Below are positions 23,013-30,306 of a DNA stretch of 64,000 nt, one piece after another (within the stretch, counting starts at the first letter, position 1; the number at the start of each line of letters is the position of its first letter). Source of the DNA: Bradyrhizobium tropiciagri. GTDB lineage: Bacteria; Pseudomonadota; Alphaproteobacteria; Rhizobiales; Xanthobacteraceae. Below the pieces are notes generated by a model. That model had not been told where the DNA came from. It saw nothing but the letters and a program-made list of their open reading frames with translations, and made no database searches. The position numbers were made by a program, and so were the translations under genes. Where the stretch lies: contig NZ_JAFCKF010000003.1 of assembly GCF_018130545.1 (NCBI RefSeq), positions 558,001 through 622,000 of the forward strand, read 5' to 3'.

Positions 23013-24845
23013 TCAGCGCACCACGTTCAGGAGGTCCTGCACCATCGAATTGGTCGTCGTGATCACCTTGGTATTTGCCGAATAGGCCTGCTGGGTCACG
23101 ATCAGCTTGGTGAACTCGTCGGCAATATCGGTGTTCGAGCTCTCGAGCGACGAGCCGACGATGGTGCCGGCCTTGCCGAACAACGCCGCGCCGGATTCGT
23201 CGGTCGCCTCGAACGCACCGCCGTCGATGCGCTTGAGGAAGTTGGTGCCGTTGAAGGTCGCCACCGAGATTTCGGCGAGGTCGATGTTGCGGCCGTTGGT
23301 GTAGTTGCCGACGATCCGCCCGTTGGTCGAGACGCTGACCGATTGCAGTTGGCCGGCCGGGAAGCCGTCCTGCTGGATCTGGTTGACCTGGACGTTGCCG
23401 TTGGCATCCGCGAACTGGGTCACGCCGCCGGAGCCGAAATTGATCACGGGGTTGCCGAGCGACACACCGTTGACGACGGCATTGTTGAGCGTCACCGACG
23501 AGATCGCCGGCGACATCTGGCCGTTCGCCGCGAAGGTGAAATTGACGTTGGCGTTCTGCCAGGAGACCTGCGTGCCGGTCGCATTGGGATTGACCTGATA
23601 GAACAGGTTCCAGGTGTCGGTATGTCCAGCGCCCAGCGAGGAGCTGTCGCTCTTGGCCCAGCGGAACTGCAGGTTCACCGGCGCGCCCGAAACGTCGTAG
23701 GCCGTGACGGCGCCGCCCGAGACGGATTCGTTCAGGAAGGTCGAGTTGTCGTTGCCGACCACCTGGCCGGTGCCGACCGTGCCGCCGCCGCCGCGGGTCG
23801 CAGCCGCCTGCCCGGTGAAGCCCAGCGCCGCCAGCGCGGTCGAGTTCGAGCTCGTCACCTGCAGGTCCGACGCGGTGCCGGAGTGCAGTGTGATCTTGCC
23901 GCCGCTGATCGTCGATGGCGTCGCCGTGCCGGTGATCGCGTCGATCTTGGCGAGCAGCGTTCCGATGCTGTCGGTGACATTGAGCTGGTTGCCGGTCGCG
24001 CCCGAAGCCACGAACGTGATGACGGTACCGTTGACCGTGATCGTATCGGCGGGCACCACCGGGGGACCGGCCGAGCCGGCGCTGAAGCTGGCGTTGATCG
24101 AATCGCTGCCGGCCGCGCCTGAAAGCAGGGTCGCGGCCGTATTGGCTACCGACGGCGTCGCCTTGTTGTTTTGCGCGGTGCCGGTGACAGAGGAATCGGT
24201 ATAGGGCGCGGCGGGCGTGCCCAGCACCAACGGATTGTTTCCAGTGCTGAACGCGCCCGGCCGGAGCAGCTCCGAGCCCGGCACCGACGTGTCGTGCGAC
24301 GTGGTCAGCGGATAGGACGCGAGGTTGGCGCGATAATCGATCTTGGTGGTCTGCTGCGCCGGCAGGAAGTCGTTCTTGAAGCGCAGCACCTGCGGCGAGG
24401 AGCCCGACGGGTTGCCGGTGGTCGGGTCGATCGGCACGCCTTCGAGATAATAGCCGGCGCCGTTGACCAGATAGCCATCCTTGTTGAGCTGGAAATCGCC
24501 GCGGCGGGTGTAGCGGTCGACGCCGTCGAACACCGGCGAGCCATCGGTGAAGCTGCCGGGCTTTTGCACCGCAAAGAAGCCGTTGCCGTTGATCGCCATG
24601 AAGGTCGCGACCGACGCCGATTGCACGTCGCCCTGCACCGAGTTGGTCGAGCGCGACTGCGCGGTGACGCCGCCGGCGAGCTGCGCGGTCAGCGCGGTCT
24701 GCGGGACGAGGTCGAGAAAGGAGGTATCGATGCGCTTGAAGGCCGTGGTCTGCGAGTTGGCGATGTTGCCGGAGATGTTCTCAAGCGCGTACGACCCTGC
24801 GCGCAAGCCACCGACCGCAGTCGTAAGAGCGCCGAAGATACCCAT
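23013..24845 (-). CDS. flgE: Flagellar hook protein FlgE
   Basis: The 610-residue hook protein starts at the ATG after GGAGAACATGTC. It opens MGIFGALTTAVGGLRAGSYA, then LENISGNIANSQTTAFKRID. It has the hook core (NGNGFFAVQKPGSFTDGSPV; RRGDFQLNKDGYLVNGAGYY) and the C-terminal helix IADEFTKLIVTQQAYSANTK. About residues 240-340 carry an inserted module (VNGTVITFVASGATGNQLNV) shared with FlgL. It polymerises into the universal joint. It heads the flgE-flgK-flgL operon and has a perfect sigma-54 motif 68 bases upstream. Confidence 0.95.
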   Translation of the reverse strand: MGIFGALTTAVGGLRAGSYALENISGNIANSQTTAFKRIDTSFLDLVPQTALTAQLAGGVTAQSRSTNSVQGDVQSASVATFMAINGNGFFAVQKPGSFTDGSPVFDGVDRYTRRGDFQLNKDGYLVNGAGYYLEGVPIDPTTGNPSGSSPQVLRFKNDFLPAQQTTKIDYRANLASYPLTTSHDTSVPGSELLRPGAFSTGNNPLVLGTPAAPYTDSSVTGTAQNNKATPSVANTAATLLSGAAGSDSINASFSAGSAGPPVVPADTITVNGTVITFVASGATGNQLNVTDSIGTLLAKIDAITGTATPSTISGGKITLHSGTASDLQVTSSNSTALAALGFTGQAAATRGGGGTVGTGQVVGNDNSTFLNESVSGGAVTAYDVSGAPVNLQFRWAKSDSSSLGAGHTDTWNLFYQVNPNATGTQVSWQNANVNFTFAANGQMSPAISSVTLNNAVVNGVSLGNPVINFGSGGVTQFADANGNVQVNQIQQDGFPAGQLQSVSVSTNGRIVGNYTNGRNIDLAEISVATFNGTNFLKRIDGGAFEATDESGAALFGKAGTIVGSSLESSNTDIADEFTKLIVTQQAYSANTKVITTTNSMVQDLLNVVR

Positions 24846-24912
24846 GACATGTTCTCCAATTCGATTCCCGGCGGCTGGCAATCAGCAGAGGGCCGCATCG
24901 GCGGAGCATGTC

Positions 24913-24927
24913 GCAAAGGTCGTGCCA
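24913..24927 (-). promoter_or_regulatory. Sigma-54 promoter of flgE-flgK-flgL
   Basis: On the minus strand TGGCACGACCTTTGC fits TGGCAC-N5-TTGC perfectly. It is 68 bases upstream of the flgE ATG. Hook genes are sigma-54/FlbD dependent in Caulobacter. Confidence 0.8.
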
Positions 24928-24958
24928 CGAAACGAAACTTAACAAAATCATGCGCTTG

Positions 24959-24989
24959 AAAAAAATGCCCCGGCCGTTTAACCGGGGCA
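24959..24989 (-). terminator. Terminator of msrB
   Basis: On the minus strand TGCCCCGG pairs with CCGGGGCA around TTAAACGG and runs straight into a T7 tract. It lies downstream of msrB on that strand and separates it from flgE. Confidence 0.9.
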
Positions 24990-25069
24990 CAATTGCCGGG
25001 CAGGCAACAATTGCCGGGACGCAGCGCAATTCTGACCGCGCTCCCTGGCTCGAAAACGCCTCTTTTTTT

Positions 25070-25117
25070 GACACGTTCTCTTAACGCGAACCGGTGCCCA
25101 CTTCGCTCGATAACGCT
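25070..25117. repeat. Dispersed repeat, family B, copy 1
   Basis: The segment contains CGCGAACCGGTGCCCACTTC followed by GCTCGATAACGCT. Its reverse is the family B core, in which CGAAGTGG, then CCGGTTCGCGT, then AAACGCGT is shared with 28413-28514, 38702-38764 and 56760-56856. Confidence 0.7.
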
Positions 25118-25124
25118 GCGGGCG

Positions 25125-25628
25125 TCAGGTCGCTGACGGCGCGGCCGGGTGAAACACCAGCGCAAAACCGTCCATGCAGTAGCGCAGCCCGGTCGGCTTC
25201 GGGCCGTCGTCGAACACATGGCCGAGATGGCCGCCGCAGCGGCGGCAGTGTACCTCGGTGCGCACCATGCCGAAGGTGCGGTCCGACGTGGTGCCGATCG
25301 CATTGTCCAGCGGCTTCCAGAAGCTCGGCCAGCCGGTGCCGCTCTCATATTTGGTCTCGGACGAGAACAGCGGCAGGTCACAGCCGGCGCACGCGAAGGT
25401 GCCCTTGCGGTGCTCCTTGAGCAGCGGGCTCGATCCCGGCCGCTCGGTGCCCTCCTTGCGCAGGATCTCATATTGCTGCGGCGTCAGCTGCGCCTTCCAT
25501 TCGGCGTCGGTCTTCTCGATCTCGAATTTCTCGGCGGCCTGTGCCGGCGAGGCGCGCAGCCAGCGGAAGGCAGCGAAGCTCAGCAGGCTGGCGACGGAAG
25601 TAAGCAGGATACGGCGATCGATCATCAA
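25125..25628 (-). CDS. msrB: Exported methionine-R-sulfoxide reductase MsrB
   Basis: The 167-residue enzyme has an N-terminal signal with an RR start ([19 protein letters not shown]), so it works in the periplasm. MsrB motifs follow: FACAGC and [13 protein letters not shown] give the zinc-binding CxxC pairs. [11 protein letters not shown] and [11 protein letters not shown] hold the substrate pocket and catalytic Cys. It reduces R-methionine sulfoxide in oxidised envelope proteins. The gene is monocistronic with its own terminator. Confidence 0.93.
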   Translation of the reverse strand: MMIDRRILLTSVASLLSFAAFRWLRASPAQAAEKFEIEKTDAEWKAQLTPQQYEILRKEGTERPGSSPLLKEHRKGTFACAGCDLPLFSSETKYESGTGWPSFWKPLDNAIGTTSDRTFGMVRTEVHCRRCGGHLGHVFDDGPKPTGLRYCMDGFALVFHPAAPSAT

Positions 25629-25699
25629 TCATCTCCGGTGCGGGCGGCCAAGTCAGGCCGAACAGGCTCGCCAACAAATACGAACCCCGCGGCTGGACG

Positions 25700-27196
25700 T
25701 TACATCCGCCCGTCGGAGATCCGCTCACTTTCTTGCGAGGCGTGACGATGCGGCGCTGCACCGTCCTCGACCGGCCGGGGCGCAGGCGGGGCCACCGGCC
25801 GCATGGCCGCCCCCGGCGGGCGACGGGGCGCCGGTCCCCGGGTTCCCGCCTTGAGATTGGCCTCGGCGAGCCGCGCCTCGCGGGCCTGCTCCCTGGCGCG
25901 TGCCCCCTCGCGGTAGCGCGCCAGAACGCCCGCTGCGGAGGAAGCTCCCCTCGCCCACAGGCTGACGAAATGACCGGCGACGCGGCCGGTGGCGCCGCCG
26001 GCCCAGACCAGTTCGAACGGCGAAAACAGCCGCCAGCGGTCGTCGCCCCACAGGATGCTGCGTGCGATCATTTGCCCCGCGAGCGCCGAGGTGCTGAGCC
26101 CCTGCCGGCCGAAGCCGCTCGCCACCCAGAGGCCTCGGCGCAACTGCCCGATCTGCGGCATGCCATGCACGGTGACGCCGACCGCGCCGCCGAACGTGTC
26201 TGCGATCGGAACCTTGCCGAGTTGCGGAAAGACGGTGGCGATGCGGCGCTGCACCGCGGCACCAAGCCGCTTCGGCCGTGCATCCCAGGTGGTTTCGGGA
26301 CTGGCCCACAACAGTCGATCGCCATCGACGACGCGGAAATGGTCGATGCCGTCGCTGTCGACGACCGAACCGGTAAAGGCGACGGCCTCTGCCAGCCGCT
26401 CACCGAGCGGCTCGGTCAACGCCGCGTAGCGCCACACCGGCAGCAGCGTATCGGACAGGCGCTTCAGCGGCGAACCGAGATGGATATTGCCGGCGAGGAC
26501 AATGTGGTTGGCGCGCAGCCGCGCCGTCGGCGTCACGATGCGCTTGCGGATACCCGAGAAATCGATGCTGACGACCGGCGTCTCCTCGAAGATCCGCACG
26601 CCTGTCCGCACAGCCAGCGCGGCGAGCCCATGGACATATTTGCGGCCGTCGATCTGCAACGCCCTGGGGTAATAGATGCCGTGGAAGTAGCGGCCGGTCC
26701 GCAGCACGCTGCGCACGCGATCGACCTGCCAGCCTTCGACCTCGGCCGCAAAATCCTCACCCAGCGTCTGCAGCCGACTGATCAGCGCCTCGCCGATATC
26801 GACGTTGGACACTTCCAGCGCGCCGTCACTCGGATTGATGCCTGGGATCAGATCCTCGGTGGCGGTGGCGCGGACATAGTCGGCGCCTTCCTTGGACAGC
26901 GCCCACAATTCGCGGGCATCGTCGAGGCCGACGCGCTCGATCACATCTGCGATTGGCAGGCCGTAGCCCGGCATCACGGTTCCGAGATGGTGACCGGAGG
27001 CGTTCCAGCCGACCTGGCGGCCCTCGAGCACGGCGACGCTGGCACCAAGCCGCGCCGCCTCGCGCGCCACAGTCAGGCCGGCCAGCCCCGCCCCGACCAC
27101 GCAAATGTCGACATCGAGGTCGAACGCCAGGCGGTCACGGGACTGCGATGCCGCCTCGTCGGGGCCGTCTGCCGCACTTGTGGAAGTCTCGCTCAT
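25700..27196 (-). CDS. FAD-dependent oxidoreductase (DAO family)
   Basis: The 498-residue enzyme has the FAD-binding Rossmann motif VVGAGLAGLTVAREAARLG near residue 34, VLEGRQVGWNASGHHLGT, and the C-terminal FGRQGLSTSALAG FAD motif. This layout matches D-amino-acid oxidase-like proteins, including gamma-glutamylputrescine oxidase. The last 90 residues form an Arg/Pro/Ala-rich tail beyond the domain and are probably disordered. It is divergent from sixA. The substrate is unknown. Confidence 0.82.
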   Translation of the reverse strand: MSETSTSAADGPDEAASQSRDRLAFDLDVDICVVGAGLAGLTVAREAARLGASVAVLEGRQVGWNASGHHLGTVMPGYGLPIADVIERVGLDDARELWALSKEGADYVRATATEDLIPGINPSDGALEVSNVDIGEALISRLQTLGEDFAAEVEGWQVDRVRSVLRTGRYFHGIYYPRALQIDGRKYVHGLAALAVRTGVRIFEETPVVSIDFSGIRKRIVTPTARLRANHIVLAGNIHLGSPLKRLSDTLLPVWRYAALTEPLGERLAEAVAFTGSVVDSDGIDHFRVVDGDRLLWASPETTWDARPKRLGAAVQRRIATVFPQLGKVPIADTFGGAVGVTVHGMPQIGQLRRGLWVASGFGRQGLSTSALAGQMIARSILWGDDRWRLFSPFELVWAGGATGRVAGHFVSLWARGASSAAGVLARYREGARAREQAREARLAEANLKAGTRGPAPRRPPGAAMRPVAPPAPRPVEDGAAPHRHASQESERISDGRM

Positions 27197-27291
27197 AGCG
27201 TTTTCTTACGAACCGCTGCGGCGCTTGTCACCTTGTCCAGGGCATGAGCTTGTAGAATTAATTCGACCAGACCGAATCGAGATGGAAGTTC

Positions 27292-27834
27292 ATGCGCCGT
27301 TTGTTGCTGCTGCGTCACGCCAAGACCGAAGCCGACTCGCCATCGGGGCAGGACCAGGACCGTCGCCTCGACGAGCGCGGCCACCGCGATGCGGCGGAGA
27401 TCGGCGGCTGGATCGCCCGCCACCCGCCCCTGCCCGATCTGGCGCTGGTGTCGCCGGCGGTCCGCACCACCCAGACCTGGGAGATCGTACGCGACGCGTT
27501 GAAGGGCGCGGGACCTGCGCCGAAAGTCGAATTCGTGCCGGACCTCTACGGCGCCGATCCTGCGCAACTCCTGACCGCGATCCGGATGGCTTCCGTGACC
27601 GATCCGAAGCGGCTGATCCTGATCGGCCATAATCCCGGCATGCACGAGCTCGCCTTGACGCTGACCGGCAGCGGCGACGAGGCTGCCAAGCGCGCGCTCG
27701 CCGACAACCTGCCGACCTCGGGCCTTGCCGTGTTCGACTTCGCGACCGACGACTGGAATGACGTCTCCTTCCGGCGCGGCAAGCTCGTCCTGTTCGTCAG
27801 CCCGAAACTGTTGAAGCGGGCCTCGCGCAACTGA
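27292..27834 (+). CDS. SixA-like histidine phosphatase
   Basis: The 180-residue protein has the phosphoglycerate-mutase-like RHG motif near the start (LLLRHAKTEADSPSG), a second catalytic region (VSPAVRTTQTWEIV), and the partner histidine in LIGHNPGMHELAL. SixA in E. coli removes phosphate from the Hpt domain of phosphotransfer proteins; the rhizobial homologue's target is not known. It is followed by a universal stress protein 154 bases later on the same strand. Confidence 0.88.
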   Translation: MRRLLLLRHAKTEADSPSGQDQDRRLDERGHRDAAEIGGWIARHPPLPDLALVSPAVRTTQTWEIVRDALKGAGPAPKVEFVPDLYGADPAQLLTAIRMASVTDPKRLILIGHNPGMHELALTLTGSGDEAAKRALADNLPTSGLAVFDFATDDWNDVSFRRGKLVLFVSPKLLKRASRN

Positions 27835-27988
27835 CGCGAGCGGACATCGCCGCTCCGCCATGCTATATTGAGTTTTGCGCGACAGGGGGACCGGTTCGCG
27901 TCGACACCACGAACTACAAGAAAAAGAAGGCGCGCGTCCCGGCACAGGGACCAAACGGCTCCAGACCAATCGCGGACAGGAGGCGCTG

Positions 27989-28414
27989 ATGTACAAGTCC
28001 ATTCTCGTGCCGATCGACCTCGCAGATACCGATCTGGCGAAGCCTGCGATCGCAACCGCTGCGACGCTGTCGCAGACATGGAACGGCGCGGTGCGCCTTC
28101 TCAACGTGCTGCCGATGACACCGGTGATGCTCGCCGAATATGTGCCGGCGGATTTCGATAGCCAGCAGCGCGAAACGTCTGAAGAAGCGCTTGCCATCGT
28201 CGCGCGGGAATCCGGCATCGCGCCCGGGCGCATCTCGGGCGTGGTCCGCCAGGGCGGCATCTATCACGAGATCCTCGAAGAGGCCGCGACGATGAAGGCG
28301 GACCTGATCGTGATGACATCGCACCGGCCGGCGATGCGCACCTACTTCCTCGGCTCGAATGCCGGGCACGTGGTGCGCTATGCCAAATGCTCGGTGCTGG
28401 TGGTGCGGCACTAG
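27989..28414 (+). CDS. Universal stress protein UspA family
   Basis: The 141-residue protein starts at an ATG after GGACAGGAGGC. It has the Usp fold: YKSILVPIDLADTDLAKPAI, then the ATP-binding loop near the C terminus (MTSHRPAMRTYFLGSNAGHV, with the variant G-S-N-A). The canonical G-2x-G-9x-G(S/T) is only partly kept. It is a cytoplasmic stress-linked nucleotide-binding protein. A family B repeat begins at its stop. Confidence 0.9.
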   Translation: MYKSILVPIDLADTDLAKPAIATAATLSQTWNGAVRLLNVLPMTPVMLAEYVPADFDSQQRETSEEALAIVARESGIAPGRISGVVRQGGIYHEILEEAATMKADLIVMTSHRPAMRTYFLGSNAGHVVRYAKCSVLVVRH

Positions 28415-28514
28415 AGCCTTTTCCGATCCGATGGAATCGGAACGGGGCTCTAGATTCTTGTTTTGACGCGTTTTCTTCACGCGAACCGGTAGCCACTTCG
28501 CTCGAAAACGCTCT
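28413..28514. repeat. Dispersed repeat, family B, copy 2
   Basis: The element spans AGAGCC to CTCT. It contains a short hairpin (CCGATCCGATGGAATCGG) and the shared core TTTGACGCGTTTTCTTCACG followed by CGAACCGG and CACTTCGCTCG. It overlaps the last two bases of the universal stress protein gene and fills most of the gap to the next gene. Confidence 0.8.
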
Positions 28515-28670
28515 AAAGCGGGATGAGTGTGGGGCCGTCGCAGGCGGTGCTGCCAAAATATCGAAAAACAACCCCATGCAAAGTAGCCGGCGGCTGCCGG
28601 CGTTCGACCAGGCGACTTGACACGTCGGGCAACTCAGGGATGTTTTTCTATTATTCAGAAATTGGTAACC

Positions 28671-29465
28671 TCAAGCGTTACCTTGCAGAAGGTCCCGAAC
28701 CCTTTCGAGCCGCTTGACGGGATCGAGGGTCGCGAGCAGCGCCTGTTTGTCCGGGATCGAAAACTCGGTATGCGAAGCAATCATGTCAGCGAGTCGGCCA
28801 GGATCGCGGACCCGTTCGAACGGCGGCTTGAGTTGCGGCGCACTCGGATAACCTTGCTTTATCGTATCCCGAAATGAATGGATCATGAAATACGTTTTGA
28901 CCCTCAGGATCAGGTCCGGCACATGCGGAGCAGGTTGTTCGTCGAGCACATCGAAATCAGCGACGTAGCTCTCCGCCTCGCCGACGAAGTCTTTGATCAT
29001 GACGCGCCGATGGATTTGGGTCAGTGCCTTCCATCTGCCATCGGCCAGTTGGTCCAGAGTGAGAATGCTACCAAGAACACCGACGTCATGGACATCACTA
29101 AGTCCGAGCTCGTCGTTGGAGCTTCTTTGGATCGCGACTATAATCTGCCGCGCACCTTGAAAGCCCCGGTCAAGCACTTGAATGGTTTTGGCGCAGTTGG
29201 CGTAAAGCGGCACGATCCCGCCGGGGAACGGCACGAAATGCCGGAGCGGCATGGCGGGAAGTCGCCCCGCCTCCGTGGCGCATCTTGGGGCTGCGCCCTC
29301 ACGGCCCACCTGGACGATCTGCGCCGACAGCGTGTTCCAGTCGGCAACGCCGAACATTTTTGAGACCAACTCCAAGCTCTCGCTGTGGCTGATGGTGACC
29401 GCTTTCACAGTTAGGGAGGCGCGTAAGGTCTGCGCCATGGCCTTTGCATCGCGAAAATCGCGCAT
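28671..29465 (-). CDS. Glyoxalase_8-like / LON substrate-binding domain fusion
   Basis: The 264-residue protein has two parts. Residues 1-50 (MRDFRDAKAMAQTLRASLTV; SHSESLELVSKMFGVADWNT) match the small helical domain found in glyoxalase-superfamily-related proteins. Residues 65-255 follow the N-terminal LON domain: LPAMPLRHFVPFPGGIVPLY, then a strand with VGVLGSILTLDQLADGRWKA, and a helical end. The AAA+ ATPase and Ser-Lys protease parts of Lon are missing. It may be a substrate-recognition or adaptor protein. Isolated LON-N proteins occur in many bacteria and their function is largely unresolved. Confidence 0.72.
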   Translation of the reverse strand: MRDFRDAKAMAQTLRASLTVKAVTISHSESLELVSKMFGVADWNTLSAQIVQVGREGAAPRCATEAGRLPAMPLRHFVPFPGGIVPLYANCAKTIQVLDRGFQGARQIIVAIQRSSNDELGLSDVHDVGVLGSILTLDQLADGRWKALTQIHRRVMIKDFVGEAESYVADFDVLDEQPAPHVPDLILRVKTYFMIHSFRDTIKQGYPSAPQLKPPFERVRDPGRLADMIASHTEFSIPDKQALLATLDPVKRLERVRDLLQGNA

Positions 29466-29864
29466 GACTTAGTCCTTTGACTGGAGCGAACCAGGCGTGT
29501 CAGGCGGTTGCGTTGCTGACCCGGTCGCTCGGGCAAAGGAAAGCCAATAAAGGGCTCGATACGTTCACCGTTCCCGTGAGGGTGCAACCAGCAGGTCGTA
29601 TCAACCGCCACAGAATCTCGCCTAGAGGCGGATTGGTGTCAATCACCTATCCGCGCCGCAAGTGAAGGAATGGCACTGGGTCGCCTGTTGGCGCCAAGTG
29701 GCGGTCGGGGATTTCCGCTATTTCGCAGTTGTCAGGGGAGAAGCGGACATCTGGGGTGCGGGCCAAAAACGACGCGAGTGACCCAGAGCAGGCATACATG
29801 TTCAGCAAGTATCAACAGTTGGAGCGCAAGTTCGTGGCCGCGACGGCTGCCTCAGTGAGCATCC
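29466..29864. other. Intergenic region without a clear gene
   Basis: About 400 bases hold no convincing gene. Short open frames show no known pattern. A stretch near 29735-29790 (GAGAAGCGGACATCTGGGGT, then TGACCCAGAGCAGGCAT) resembles decayed copies of a short intergenic repeat with AGCGGACAT and GACCCA, seen again at 37117-37205. I see nothing else. Confidence 0.4.
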
Positions 29865-30101
29865 ATGGGTTTCCCGATCAATAAAGGGCCGGGCTGGAAT
29901 ACCTCGCAATACACGGCGGCGGCCGCCGGGTTCTTTGCCGGAGCCAGTGCATCTCAAGTGTTGTTGTACTACCATCTCGTTCCACGAAACTTCGCGATAG
30001 TCGTGGTAGTGGCAGGGCTCGGCGTTCCACCGTTCATTGTTGGATGGTGGCAAAAACGCAAACATGGCCCGTTCTACAACGAACCAAAAGAGCCTTTGTG
30101 A
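29865..30101 (+). CDS. Small membrane protein
   Basis: This 78-residue protein, which I do not recognise, has two hydrophobic stretches: AAAGFFAGASASQVLLYY and FAIVVVVAGLGVPPFIVGWW, joined by a short basic loop. The end is basic (QKRKHGPFYNE). It is small enough to be a single- or two-TM inner-membrane protein. The ribosome site is weak (GTGAGCATCC), so translation is not certain. A hairpin lies 80 bases after the stop. Confidence 0.45.
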   Translation: MGFPINKGPGWNTSQYTAAAAGFFAGASASQVLLYYHLVPRNFAIVVVVAGLGVPPFIVGWWQKRKHGPFYNEPKEPL

Positions 30102-30181
30102 CCGCTGGAGCGGATAGGCCTCATGTCCGCTCTTGGGCCCTTCTCGAACCTCCGGCGAGGTCCGCTTTCTCGCCGCTCTTA

Positions 30182-30213
30182 GGGTGAGAGTGGACGTCAA
30201 GCCACCCTCACCC
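30182..30213. terminator. Hairpin between convergent genes
   Basis: GGGTGAGAGTGG (30182-30193) pairs with CCACCCTCACCC (30202-30213) with one mismatch and an 8-base loop. There is no T run. It sits between the small membrane protein and the convergent PAS-GGDEF-EAL gene and could be a terminator or a dispersed palindrome. Confidence 0.4.
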
Positions 30214-30306
30214 AACTCCGATTGATGAGCACTCGGCACAGCTATGGTCAGCTGCCCCCATCAGGGCAAAGCCACGAGCAAAAGAATGCTGCAAAGCGTT
30301 GCTCGC

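Noticed and set aside
29477-29665. A 62-codon frame after the LON-domain gene
   Set aside because: No ribosome site or recognisable pattern. It lies in a degraded-looking intergenic stretch.
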